DNA of 64,000 bases from Rhodospirillales bacterium (GCA_016699855.1 CP064988.1:5174501-5238500), one strand, 5' to 3'; counted from the stretch's first letter, positions 52,804-60,477 are shown. Notes: generated by a model not told the origin, from the letters alone. Program-made: numbers and translations.

Positions 52804-52910
52804 GTCATCCCGAGCGGAGGCGCGCAGCGCCGTAGTCGAGGGATCCTGGCGCGGTGTTGGACGCGGAAAGATCCCTCGGCGGCGCGCCTGTGGCGCTTGC
52901 ACGGGATGAC
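52804..52910. repeat. Intergenic palindrome, GTCATCC...GGATGAC family (copy 4)
   Basis: GTCATCCCGAGCGGAGGCGC matches copy 2 over the whole left arm; the right arm has diverged (GGCGCTTGCACGGGATGAC). Inner arms TAGTCGAGGGATC and GATCCCTCGGCGG pair. It lies 91 bp after the putative barrel gene. Confidence 0.82.
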
Positions 52911-52984
52911 GGGAGCGGGGGCGTGCCCGGTGTGCAGGCGGCGCGCGAGTCCACGAACGGCGCGCCGGCCCGTCCGCGAGCGGA

Positions 52985-53110
52985 GGCGTCATCGCCGGGA
53001 CGCCGGCCGCGCCGGCGTGTCCACGCGCGGTGCCGTCAGCGCCGGGAGGCCGCCCGCGGCCGCGCCGGCGTCTCCACGCGCGGTGGCGTCATCGCCCGGC
53101 GGCAGCCGGC
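52985..53110. repeat. About 53-bp tandem repeat, just over two copies
   Basis: GCCGGCGTGTCCACGCGCGG at 53011 and GCCGGCGTCTCCACGCGCGG at 53064 are 53 bp apart, with similar flanks GGTG(C/G)CGTCA(G/T)CGCC. A partial copy (GGCGTCATCGCCGGGACGCC) precedes. The repeat runs into the 3' end of the TfoX-like gene. No ORF seems real in the 375-bp gap before it. Confidence 0.65.
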
Positions 53111-53461
53111 GGGCGCCTCGACCGCGTGCGCTTCGCCGACGCCCGCCGCGCCGCCGCCAGCGCCAGCCGGGCCCAGTCGAGCAGCTCCTCTGGATCGTCG
53201 AACAGCCGCTCCGGGGCGCGCCAGAAGGCGAGGTCGATGGCGCGGCCGCCTTTCCGGTAGTTCAGCGGCGCCGCCGCCTCTGCGAACGCCTCGCGGTTCA
53301 AGTCGTCGACCCGCAGATAGAAGGTGTCGTCGGCCACCATGCCCGGCACGCGGCCGTCGCGGAACACGCCGGTCTTGCCGAACATCCGGCGCAGCCCGGC
53401 GCGGCCCGGCGGCGCGCGCTCGTCGCGCAGGAAATCCGCGAAAGCCGTCGCTGGCGACCAT
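53089..53461 (-). pseudogene. TfoX/Sxy N-terminal domain protein, frameshifted
   Basis: The main frame gives MFGKTGVFRDGRVPGMVADD followed by TFYLRVDDLNREAFAEA, the TfoX N-terminal signature. The conserved upstream part FADFLRDERAPPGRAGLRR is in the same frame but has no start codon. The natural start (MVASDGF, ATG at 53461) is one base out of frame. Removing the extra G at about 53440 joins them as MVASDGF-ADFLRDE. TfoX relatives affect competence or act as DNA-binding partners. The last residues run into a tandem repeat and may be altered. Confidence 0.78.
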
Positions 53462-53618
53462 CGCCGCTCCCTCGTCCACCACCACCGGGCGCGCCGGCCC
53501 CAAAAAAAGCGCGTTGACGATAAATTAACGATTGAACGACGCTTCGGGTTTGGCTATATTGCTCAAGTTAGTTCTGTATCTGATTGAATTTATTAAGTTT
53601 TATATATTGAGGTTGGTT
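53462..53618 (+). promoter_or_regulatory. AT-rich leader of the Flp pilin gene
   Basis: Starting near 53502 the base composition changes abruptly to AT-rich (AAATTAACGATTGAACG, then TTTATTAAGTTTTATATATT), unlike anything within 30 kb. TTGACG at 53514 is a possible -35, but no good -10 lies at the usual distance. GAGGTTGG just before 53619 is the ribosome site. Confidence 0.45.
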
Positions 53619-53777
53619 ATGAATATCTTCAAGCGTTTTATGAAAGACGATTCCGGCACCACGCCCATCGAGTACGGCCTGATCTGCCTGCTGATCACCA
53701 TGCCGATCGTCACCTACGCCCAGGATATCGGCGTCAAGGTGATGGACTTCTTCAACTCGGCCGCCGCTCCGCTCTGA
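53619..53777 (+). CDS. Flp/Fap-type pilin subunit
   Basis: A 52-residue prepilin: MNIFKRFMKDDSG leader, then TTPIEYGLICLLITMPIVTY, a hydrophobic helix with the conserved Glu five residues before it. The usual cleavage is after Gly in RFxxDxxGxxxIEYxL, so the mature pilin would begin near TTPIEYG. Flp pili mediate tight adherence, and the Tad machinery (tadA, cpaB, rcpA, prepilin peptidase) is not in this window. It is an orphan gene in an AT-rich patch. Longer in-frame start at 53532 not supported. Confidence 0.88.
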   Translation: MNIFKRFMKDDSGTTPIEYGLICLLITMPIVTYAQDIGVKVMDFFNSAAAPL

Positions 53778-53953
53778 TCCGCGTCCCGACCGGGAATCCG
53801 GCCGGGAAGGGGTGAGGCGCGAGGGCCGGCGACGGCGGACCCGGACCGGGTTCCGCCGCCGGAGAAACGCGCGCCCCGTCCCGCCGAGCCCCGTCCCCGG
53901 GGCCCTGTCTTCCGGGCCGCGTCCCGCGGGCTCCCGCCCGCGCGCGCCGCGTC

Positions 53954-55243
53954 CTAGTGCCGGCTCATCTCGGCGCGGCCGACGACCATGTGGTGGACCT
54001 CGTCGGGGCCGTCGGCGAAGCGCAGGTGGCGCTGGTTGGTGTACATCTCGGCCAGCGGCGTCCATTGCGAGATGCCGGTGGCGCCGTGGATCTGGATCGC
54101 CTGGTCGATGATCTGGCAGACGCGCTCCGGCACCATCGCCTTGACCATGCTGACCCACACGCGGGCCTCGCGGTTGCCCAGCACGTCCATCGCCTTGGCC
54201 GCCTTCAGCACCATCAGCCGCATCGCCTCGATCTCGATGCGCGCCCGCGACACGGTCTCGAGGTTCTTGCCGAGCTGGATGATCGGCTTGCCGAACGCCA
54301 CCCGCTTGGCGCCGCGCTTGACCATCAGGTCGAGCGCCTTCTCGGCCTGGCCGATCGAGCGCATGCAGTGGTGGATGCGGCCCGGCCCCAGGCGCAGCTG
54401 CGAGATCTCGAAGCCGCGGCCTTCGCCCAGCAGCATGTTCTCCTTCGGCACCCGGCAGTTCTCGAACTTCAGGTGCATGTGTCCCCTAGGCGCGTGGTCT
54501 TCGCCGAAAACATGCATCGGCCCCAGGATCTTCACGCCGGGCGTGTCCATGGGGACGAGGATCTGAGACTGCTGGAACTGGGTTGCTGCGTTCGGGCTGG
54601 TCTTGACCATGCAGATCATGATCTTGCAGCGCGGGTCGCCGGCGCCGGAGATGTAGTACTTCTCGCCGTCGATCACCCACTCGTCGCCCACCAGCACCGC
54701 GCGGGTCTCGATGTTCTTGGCGTCCGACGAGGCCACGTTGGGCTCGGTCATGGCGAAGGCCGAGCGGATCTCGCCGTTCAGCAGCGGCTTCAGCCACTTC
54801 TCCTTCTGCTCCGGCGTGCCGACGCGCTCCAGCACCTCCATGTTGCCGGTGTCCGGGGCCGAGCAGTTCAGCGTCTCCGACGCCAGCGGCTGCTTGCCCA
54901 GCTCGGCGGCGATGTAGGCGTAGTCGAGGTTGGTCAGCCCGCGGCCGACCTCGGAGCCGGGCAGGAAGAAGTTCCACAGCCCCGACGCCTTGGCCTTGTT
55001 CTTGGCGACCTCCAGCAGCTCGAGCTGGCCCGGCGCCCACGTCCAGCGGTCGGCGCGGCCCTCGCCCAGACGGAAGAACTCCTCCGCCATCGGCTCGACG
55101 TTCTCCTTGATGTGCTTGACGACCGCGTCGAACAGCGGCCGTGCCTCCTTCGACATGGCGAGGTTGTTGAGCTCGGCCTCGACGTCGAGATCGGACTCGG
55201 GACGGCGGGCGGCGGGCGTGGTGGCGGCTGCTTTCAGGCTCAT
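53954..55243 (-). CDS. Acyl-CoA dehydrogenase family protein
   Basis: A 429-residue flavoenzyme. IRSAFAMTEPNVASSDAKNI is the flavin signature (of the ACAD10/11-like branch), KYYISGAGDPRCKIMICMVK the beta domain, LGPGRIHHCMRSIGQAEKAL and QIHGATGISQWTPLAEMYTN the C-terminal helices. A GAGGAGACGCCC precedes the ATG at 55243. The ACAD10/11 type often oxidises long or branched acyl-CoA or 4-hydroxy acids, but that is by analogy only. Confidence 0.93.
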   Translation of the reverse strand: MSLKAAATTPAARRPESDLDVEAELNNLAMSKEARPLFDAVVKHIKENVEPMAEEFFRLGEGRADRWTWAPGQLELLEVAKNKAKASGLWNFFLPGSEVGRGLTNLDYAYIAAELGKQPLASETLNCSAPDTGNMEVLERVGTPEQKEKWLKPLLNGEIRSAFAMTEPNVASSDAKNIETRAVLVGDEWVIDGEKYYISGAGDPRCKIMICMVKTSPNAATQFQQSQILVPMDTPGVKILGPMHVFGEDHAPRGHMHLKFENCRVPKENMLLGEGRGFEISQLRLGPGRIHHCMRSIGQAEKALDLMVKRGAKRVAFGKPIIQLGKNLETVSRARIEIEAMRLMVLKAAKAMDVLGNREARVWVSMVKAMVPERVCQIIDQAIQIHGATGISQWTPLAEMYTNQRHLRFADGPDEVHHMVVGRAEMSRH

Positions 55244-55406
55244 GGGCGTCTCCTCGGTCCCGGTCGATCCGGCGACTTCGCGGCCCGCATCCCGACAGGC
55301 CGCGCGCGCCGGGTCAATGGCGGATTGGACGGGGCGGGGCGGGGTTGCGGCCGCCGCGGTCTGGACCCGCCGCGCGATTCCGGCATCATGGCGGTGGAGG
55401 CGGTCC

Positions 55407-56240
55407 ATGGCCGAGTCGATACCAATCGCTCTCAAGCGACATCGAGCCGACATTGCGGCAGCCCGCGGTATCTTCGCTCGACTGCGGCTGCAGTATCGCC
55501 TGAGGCAATCTGCGCTCGGCTGCGGTGCCATCGGCGCAGCCATGTTGGGATGTTCGGCGCGGGCGGACGATACCATTCCCGAGCGGCTCGCAGTGCTCGC
55601 CGCCGAATTCTATTCCACAGCAGGTCAGAGTGTGCCCATCGCGGGCTCGCTCAACTGGACGTACTCGATCGTCTCAGGCGGCGACCTCCGCCGCGAAACT
55701 CTTGTGAAGATCAAGGACCGCTTCGCCTCCGACGCGCGATCTCTCACGCAGCGCTATGGGATTACTTTGCGGCCCTCGGCCAGTCCGTGCGACGCGACTA
55801 TCCTTCTGGGCATCGGTGAAGGATTCCGCGAGCTGACATGTCCCAAAATCCGCTTGCCGAGCGATCCACGAGCCGACCGAGTGGGTGCGTTTCCTTGGAG
55901 CAGTTTCAGCGCACGTCAAATCCTCGTTGATGATGGCGCGAAGATCGAGCAAACCTTGATGTACATTAGTCCAAATGAGGCGGAGCGCGAGTGTGCCCAG
56001 GACAATTGCGCCTTCCTTGGCTCGTCGCGATGGGCCGGGTTCACCTTGGCATTCGGCGTAAGTGGCTGGGGGGAGACGATCGCAAAAGAGGTGCTGCCGC
56101 GTCTTTCAAACGACCAAGTGACCCATTTTGAGACTCTGCTCGGGCTGCGGATTGTAAAAGGCCTTGCGGTGCATGCGGCCGACGGGCACCAACTCTGTCG
56201 TTTCCTCTCGGCGACTGCGAGGTGCGAACCTCGGAAATGA
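55407..56240 (+). CDS. Exported protein, unknown
   Basis: A 277-residue protein with a long N-terminus (MAESIPIALKRHRADIAAAR), then a weak hydrophobic stretch ending in GCSARADD near residue 54; it could be a signal or lipoprotein-like segment. The mature part holds a Cys-containing pair (ASPCDATILLG, GFRELTCPKIRLP) and AERECAQDNCAFLGSSRW. No family recognised. Its GC content is visibly lower than the neighbouring genes. GGTGGAGGCGG precedes the ATG. Its stop is the last codon before a repeat half-copy. Confidence 0.7.
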   Translation: MAESIPIALKRHRADIAAARGIFARLRLQYRLRQSALGCGAIGAAMLGCSARADDTIPERLAVLAAEFYSTAGQSVPIAGSLNWTYSIVSGGDLRRETLVKIKDRFASDARSLTQRYGITLRPSASPCDATILLGIGEGFRELTCPKIRLPSDPRADRVGAFPWSSFSARQILVDDGAKIEQTLMYISPNEAERECAQDNCAFLGSSRWAGFTLAFGVSGWGETIAKEVLPRLSNDQVTHFETLLGLRIVKGLAVHAADGHQLCRFLSATARCEPRK

Positions 56241-56607
56241 GGGTGTCAGGCCTGCCAGCCGGTATTTTCGAATGCGCTAGCCCGGCGCCGCCTCGTCCCT
56301 GTCGACCTCCCGACTCCTAGATCGCGATCTCCTTTCCGATCTTGCAGCTGAGCGCATGCGTGAGCGCATGCGGGGTCAGGCGTGCGATCCGGCATTTTCC
56401 GATCGGCGGCCCGCGCGGCGAACTCGTCGGTTTGAGGGCCTGACGCCACCACCGACCGGATGCCGCGCCGCAACAAACGCCACGGCGCTCCAATCGACGG
56501 CGCCGGCCCCTTCCGCCCCGCCTCGGCGCCGGTGTAGCCTTTTCCCGTCGAGCGCGCAGTCGGACGCCAAGTCCGCGACGTGGCGCGACCCGTCGGGAGG
56601 AAACAGC
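56241..56607. other. Gap with two GGGGTCAG-family copies
   Basis: Immediately after the previous stop a degraded left half (GGTGTCAGGCCTGCCAGCCGG, 56243-56263 in two overlapping parts) appears, and a full copy lies at 56371-56447. The rest shows no convincing gene. GGGAGGAAACAGC at the end is the ribosome site of the Bug gene. Confidence 0.6.
56371..56447. repeat. GGGGTCAG palindrome (copy 1)
   Basis: CGGGGTCAGGCGTGCGATCC and CGGCATTTTCC lead in, and TCGGTTTGAGGGCCTGACGCC closes. The outer arms pair imperfectly, and the central part CGGCGGCCCGCGCGGCGAAC is typical of the family. It is the first full member of a set of about nine copies that ends at 63339. Confidence 0.75.
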
Positions 56608-57585
56608 ATGAAATTTCAACGTCGCGCGCTCGCGCATCTGGCGGCCGGCGCGGCCGCGTCGTCGGTCCTCGGCGGCGCCGCCCGGGCGCAGGCCTATCCG
56701 TCGAAGACGGCGCGCATCGTCGTCGGCTTCCCCGCCGGCGGCGCCACCGACATCCAGGCGCGCCTGATGGGCGAGTGGCTGACGACGCGGCTGGGCCAGC
56801 AGTTCATCGTCGAGAACAAGCCCGGCGCCAGCGGCAACATCGGCACCGAGACGGTCGCCCGCGCCGCGCCCGACGGCTACACCTTGCTGCAGGTGGTGAC
56901 GCCGCACGCCATCAACTCGGCGCTCTACACCAACCTCAGCTTCAACTTCGTCCGCGACATCGCGCCGGTCATCTACTCGGCGCGGCTGGCCTACGTCGTC
57001 GTGGTGCATCCCTCGGTGCCGGCCGCGACGCTGCCCGAGCTGATCGCCTACGCCAAGGCCAACCCCGGCAAGATCAACTACGGCTCGGCCGGCGCCGGCA
57101 CGCCGCAGAACATCGCCTGCGAGCTGTTCAAGATGATGGCCGGGGTGAACCTGGTGCACGTCCCCTACCGCGGCGGCGCGCCGGCGGTGGTCGATCTGAT
57201 CGCCGGCCAGGTGCAGGTGATCTTCGCGCCGGTGTCGGAGGCGATCCAGCACATCAAGGCCGGCAAGCTGCGCGCGCTGGCGGTGACGACCGCCAGCCGC
57301 CTCGACGTGCTGCCCGACGTCCCGACGGTGGCCGACGCCGTGCCCGGCTACGAGGCCAGCGGCTTCGCCGGAATCGGCGTGCCCACCGGCACGCCGCCCG
57401 AGGTCATCGCGCTGCTCAACAAGGAGCTCAACGCCGGCCTCGCCGACCCCAAGATCAAGACCCGCATCGTCGAGCTCGGCGGCACCCCCATCGGCGGCAC
57501 TCCCGCCGAGTTCGGCAAGATCATCACCGACGCCACCGAGAAATGGGCCAAGGTGATCAAGTTCGCCGGCGTGAAGGTGGAGTAG
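56608..57585 (+). CDS. Bug/TctC-family periplasmic substrate-binding protein
   Basis: A 325-residue exported binding protein. The signal peptide is about residues 1-27 (MKFQRRALAHLAAGAAASSV). YPSKTARIVVGFPAGGATDI and VHVPYRGGAPAVVDLIAGQ are the family's two hallmark stretches, and RPDVPTVADA-like VLPDVPTVADAVPGYEAS follows. GGGAGGAAACAGC precedes the ATG. No TTT membrane partners are near. It is only distantly similar to the Bug protein at 7192. Confidence 0.94.
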   Translation: MKFQRRALAHLAAGAAASSVLGGAARAQAYPSKTARIVVGFPAGGATDIQARLMGEWLTTRLGQQFIVENKPGASGNIGTETVARAAPDGYTLLQVVTPHAINSALYTNLSFNFVRDIAPVIYSARLAYVVVVHPSVPAATLPELIAYAKANPGKINYGSAGAGTPQNIACELFKMMAGVNLVHVPYRGGAPAVVDLIAGQVQVIFAPVSEAIQHIKAGKLRALAVTTASRLDVLPDVPTVADAVPGYEASGFAGIGVPTGTPPEVIALLNKELNAGLADPKIKTRIVELGGTPIGGTPAEFGKIITDATEKWAKVIKFAGVKVE

Positions 57586-57603
57586 GGGGCGGCGCCTGTC
57601 TTT

Positions 57604-57652
57604 CCTTCTCCCCCGTCATCGGGGGAGAAGGTGCCCGAAGGGCGGATGAGGG
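57604..57652. repeat. CCTTCTCCCC palindrome with GGTGCCCGAAGG tail
   Basis: CCTTCTCCCCCGTCATCGGG-GGAGAAGG forms a hairpin, followed by TGCCCGAAGGGCGGATGAGG. Very like the copies at 34411-34450 and 34541-34590. It lies just past the Bug-protein stop. Confidence 0.75.
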
Positions 57653-57702
57653 GTCTTCGTCTTCGCCGTCCCCGCGCTTAGCGCGCTCAAGCCGAGGTGA
57701 CG

Positions 57703-58212
57703 ATGCGCGCATACATCTTCATGATCGGGCTCTGCCTCGCGTTGACGACAACGGATCGAGCCGCAGGGCAGCCGGCGGAGTTGCGGCCCTGCGGGCTTGA
57801 GCAGTACAACGACATCGAAAAGGCCGTGCTGTTCGAGCCGGAGCGCGAGCGGGCCTTGTCGATCGCACGGGATGCGATCGACCTTCGGTTGCGGATGCCG
57901 ACGGGAGTCGATTCGACTGTTTTCATTCCGCTGTACCGCGAGCTGCCGGTCTTTTGCCTCACCGACTTCGACGCCAGGGTCCAGCGATGCTCGTACCTCG
58001 TCTACGAGCGCGCGTTCCGGTCGACATGCGAGAGCCTCGTCGACCGCCAAAGAGCGTTCCTTCTGCGGTTCTCCGTCGTCGGGACCGGCGCGCCGGGGCA
58101 GGACACTGCGCGAGACCTCTCCATCGAAGCGCTTGGCGCGAGCCGCATGCCGCTGTGGCCGGGTTGTCAGGAATGGGACCTCGTTTGCCGCAATCGACAT
58201 CCTCGGTTCTAG
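57703..58212 (+). CDS. Exported protein, unknown
   Basis: A 169-residue protein. The signal peptide spans about residues 1-22 (YIFMIGLCLALTTTDRAAG). The mature part has about five cysteines (PCGLEQY, VFCLTDF, QRCSYLV, STCESLV, GCQEWDLVC), so disulfides are likely. Helices around ERERALSIARDAIDLRLRMP. ATG 57703 has GAGGTGACG in front; a GTG two codons earlier is the other option. Unknown family. A repeat copy begins 14 bp after the stop. Confidence 0.65.
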   Translation: MRAYIFMIGLCLALTTTDRAAGQPAELRPCGLEQYNDIEKAVLFEPERERALSIARDAIDLRLRMPTGVDSTVFIPLYRELPVFCLTDFDARVQRCSYLVYERAFRSTCESLVDRQRAFLLRFSVVGTGAPGQDTARDLSIEALGASRMPLWPGCQEWDLVCRNRHPRF

Positions 58213-58225
58213 CGAGGCCAAGACG

Positions 58226-58293
58226 GAGGGAGGCCTGCAATCGCCATTTCATGCTGCGGCCTGCAAATTTTGCGACCTTGCAGGCCTGACGCC
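58226..58293. repeat. GGGGTCAG palindrome (copy 2, degraded left end)
   Basis: GGAGGCCTGCAATCGCCATT replaces the usual left arm, and TTGCAGGCCTGACGCC is a good right arm. In the middle a second GCGGCCTGCAAATTTTGCGA repeats the motif in the same orientation. This copy looks rearranged. It lies between an unknown gene and the SDR gene. Confidence 0.65.
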
Positions 58294-58382
58294 ATTTTCG
58301 CGACTCCGCTTTCGATCCTGCCCGCGTCGGGTAGACTCCCGCCGGGCCCGTCGGAACCGGCGGCCGGTGACTGGAGGAAACG

Positions 58383-59150
58383 ATGACCGGAATTCTCGCA
58401 GGCAAGAGCGCGCTCGTGACGGGCGGCGGCTCGGGCATCGGGCGCGCGACGGCGCTGGCGATGGTGCGCGAGGGCGCCCGCGTCGCGGTGGCCGACCACA
58501 CCGAGGCGATGGCGGCGGAGACCGTGGCGATGATCAACGCCGCCGGCGGGCAGGCCATCGCCGTCGGCGCCGACGTGGCCGACGAGGCCCAGGTCGAGGC
58601 GATGGTGGCGCGCGCGGTGGCGGCGTTCGGCCGCCTCGACTGCGCCTTCAACAACGCCGGCATCGCGCCGCGCCACGTCGGCCCGGCCGGCCAGCGCACG
58701 CACGAGATGAGCCGCGCGTCGTTCGACGGCATGCTGGCGGTGAACCTCACCGGCGTGTTCCTGTGCATGAAGCACGAGATCGCACGGATGCTGGGGCAGG
58801 GCGGCGGCGCCATCGTGAACACCGCCTCGATCGCCGGCCTGGTCGGGCTGCCGACGGCGACCAACTACGTCGCCGCCAAGCACGGCGTGGTCGGCATCAC
58901 CAAGACGGCGGCGATGGAGTACGCCCAGGACGGCATCCGGGTGAACTGCGTGAACCCCGGCTATATCAAGACGCCGATGACCGATCCGACGATGGCCGAG
59001 CGCTACGCGCAGCTCATGACCAAGGTGCCGATGAACCGCCTCGGCGTGCCCGAGGAGATCGCCGAGGCCGTGGTGTGGATGTGCTCGGACAAGGCGAGCT
59101 TCATGACCGGCGCCTCGCACATCGTCGATGGTGGGTATTACGCGGCGTGA
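58383..59150 (+). CDS. SDR family oxidoreductase
   Basis: A 255-residue short-chain dehydrogenase, probably NAD(P)-dependent. ALVTGGGSGIGRATALAMVR binds the cofactor, FNNAGIAP follows strand 4, and TNYVAAKHGVVGITKTAAME carries the catalytic Tyr and Lys. VNPGYIKTPMTD and FMTGASHIVDGGYYAA are the usual C-terminal features. GGAGGAAACG precedes the ATG. FabG-like, with a glucose/3-ketoacyl type of sequence, but the substrate is unknown. Confidence 0.94.
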   Translation: MTGILAGKSALVTGGGSGIGRATALAMVREGARVAVADHTEAMAAETVAMINAAGGQAIAVGADVADEAQVEAMVARAVAAFGRLDCAFNNAGIAPRHVGPAGQRTHEMSRASFDGMLAVNLTGVFLCMKHEIARMLGQGGGAIVNTASIAGLVGLPTATNYVAAKHGVVGITKTAAMEYAQDGIRVNCVNPGYIKTPMTDPTMAERYAQLMTKVPMNRLGVPEEIAEAVVWMCSDKASFMTGASHIVDGGYYAA

Positions 59151-59208
59151 TGCGGTCGGCGGGCGCGCTTCGCGGCGGCCACGCCCCGCCGGGCGCGGAG
59201 GCGGGACG

Positions 59209-60009
59209 ATGACGATCTCCGTGTGTCCGCTCCGGTCGGCGGTTTTCGCCGGCGCGATGGCGCTGGCCGCGACGTGCCACGCGCAGGGCCACCGCCCGGC
59301 GGACGAACCGCCCACGCCGACGTGCGCCGTCGAGCTCACCGGCGGCGGCTGCATGTATCTCGTCCCCGCGTATCCCGACGACGGAAAGCGGGTGCGTTTC
59401 GAGTTCGCCGATCGCGCCGTCGATCTCCCGCGGGCCTTCCTGTTCGGCGGCGTCCAGTCGCGGCACCCCAACGGAACGCTCAGGTCCGCGGCGCTTCGCG
59501 CCTATATCGTGCCGCGCGCGCGGAATCTTCCGAACGAGGTGATCGAGGAGATGGTCAAGTGGCAGCGGGCGCGGTCGCTTTCGTGGCCGCACTACCTCGG
59601 CATCTTCGTCGAGAGCGAGCCGTGGCCGCGCGTCTGGAAGGTATCGGAGTGGTTGGCGTTCCAGGCGTCCCACTCGCACTTCGGGCCGCCGCGATGCACG
59701 GGGTTCGGGTTGCTGGAGGTGGATGCCTTCACCGTCTCCGTCGCGGGCGAACGCGATGTGGCGCCGCGCAGGCGGTACTATTTCCCGGGCTCCTGCGCCG
59801 CGCCGGCTCCCGCCATCGACGCCGGCGCGAGGCTGATCGAGCTCTCATGCGACATCGAAGACGCCAACAGCGCGTTCTCGTCCAGCGCCTGCACCTTGGA
59901 GTACAACCACGAGGGCAGGCGGACCAGGATCGGTATGCCCCGGCACCTGCTGCCCCATTGGTCGGCGGTGAAGGGCGCGGTTGACGCCATCTTTAAGGAG
60001 CGGCGGTGA
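59209..60009 (+). CDS. Exported protein, unknown
   Basis: A 266-residue protein. The signal peptide is about residues 1-23 (SAVFAGAMALAATCHAQG). The mature part carries four or more cysteines (TCAVELTGGGCMY, RCTGFG, GSCAAPAP, ELSCDIED, SACTLEY). Aromatic-rich stretches SWPHYLGIFVESEPWPRVWK are notable. No family recognised. GGAGGCGGGACG precedes the ATG. A repeat half-copy starts at its stop codon. Confidence 0.68.
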   Translation: MTISVCPLRSAVFAGAMALAATCHAQGHRPADEPPTPTCAVELTGGGCMYLVPAYPDDGKRVRFEFADRAVDLPRAFLFGGVQSRHPNGTLRSAALRAYIVPRARNLPNEVIEEMVKWQRARSLSWPHYLGIFVESEPWPRVWKVSEWLAFQASHSHFGPPRCTGFGLLEVDAFTVSVAGERDVAPRRRYYFPGSCAAPAPAIDAGARLIELSCDIEDANSAFSSSACTLEYNHEGRRTRIGMPRHLLPHWSAVKGAVDAIFKERR

Positions 60010-60050
60010 AACGGGGTCAGGCCTGCAAGCCGGCCGATTTGCGCCGGCTC
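60008..60050. repeat. GGGGTCAG family half-copy
   Basis: GAAACGGGGTCAGGCCTGCA followed by AGCCGGCCGATTTGCGCCGG is a left arm plus centre without a matching right arm. It begins at the stop codon of the preceding gene. Confidence 0.6.
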
Positions 60051-60075
60051 GCCGAGCCGACGTCGGCCGCTGCGG

Positions 60076-60104
60076 TTGGACAAAATACCCAATTTTGGTA
60101 TCAT
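60076..60104 (+). promoter_or_regulatory. Promoter/operator of the ParD antitoxin gene
   Basis: TTGGAC (60076-60081) and TATCAT (60099-60104) are 17 bp apart, a good sigma-70-like promoter that ends 17 bp before the ATG. Within it ATACC (60085-60089) and GGTAT (60097-60101) are inverted around CAATTTT. A ParD dimer would be expected to bind here (autoregulation is the rule in the family). Confidence 0.6.
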
Positions 60105-60121
60105 GGCTGCGGAGACCGGCC

Positions 60122-60367
60122 ATGACCAAAAGCACATCCTTCAGCCTCGGCCCGCATTTCAACGCCTTCATCGACGCGAAGGTGACGGAGGGCCGCTATG
60201 GCTCGGCGAGCGATGTCGTGCGCGCCGGCCTGCGGTTGCTCGAGGAGCGGGAGGCCGGATTAGAGGCCCTGCGTGCAGCGCTGGTCGAGGGCGAAGCGAG
60301 CGGTCCGGCCAAGCCGTTCGACTTCGACGCCTTCATCGCCGCCAAACGCAAGCCGCGCGGTCGTTAG
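60122..60367 (+). CDS. parD: Type II antitoxin, ParD family
   Basis: An 81-residue ribbon-helix-helix protein. TSFSLGPHFNAFIDAKVTEG gives the RHH strand and first helix, YGSASDVVRAGLRLLEERE the second helix typical of ParD, and the C-terminal PFDFDAFIAAKRKPRGR is the toxin-wrapping tail. It usually binds and blocks ParE and represses its own operon. Here the toxin gene that should start 3 bp later is broken. The operator lies in the promoter just upstream. Confidence 0.9.
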   Translation: MTKSTSFSLGPHFNAFIDAKVTEGRYGSASDVVRAGLRLLEEREAGLEALRAALVEGEASGPAKPFDFDAFIAAKRKPRGR

Positions 60368-60369
60368 GC

Positions 60370-60468
60370 GTGGCCGCTCTGGTCCTGAGCCCGCGTGACG
60401 GGGTCAGGCCTGCAATCGTGCATTTTTTCGCGCCGCGGCCCGAGAAGTTTGCCGTTTTGCAGGCCTGA
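60370..60468 (+). pseudogene. parE toxin remnant cut by a GGGGTCAG repeat
   Basis: From the GTG at 60370 the first nine codons read VAALVLSPR, the expected start of a ParE toxin (strand followed by SPxA). At codon 10 the sequence becomes the repeat element (GACGGGGTCAGGCCTGCA), and the frame ends at 60468 after 33 codons. No ParE continuation is visible on the far side of the repeat (60478-60730). So the toxin is lost and the antitoxin is an orphan. Confidence 0.78.
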
Positions 60469-60477
60469 CCCAGTCAC
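60395..60477. repeat. GGGGTCAG palindrome (copy 3, best preserved)
   Basis: The left arm GTGACGGGGTCAGGCCTGCA and right arm TGCAGGCCTGACCCAGTCAC are reverse complements with one mismatch. The centre ATCGTGCATTTTTTCGCG to GAGAAGTTTGCCGTTT is the family core. Total 83 bp. It sits inside the parE toxin gene. Confidence 0.9.

Noticed and set aside
53778..53953. Possible terminator after the Flp pilin (CCCGACCGG / CCGGCCGGG)
   Set aside because: The stem is imperfect and there is no T-run, so it is not called.
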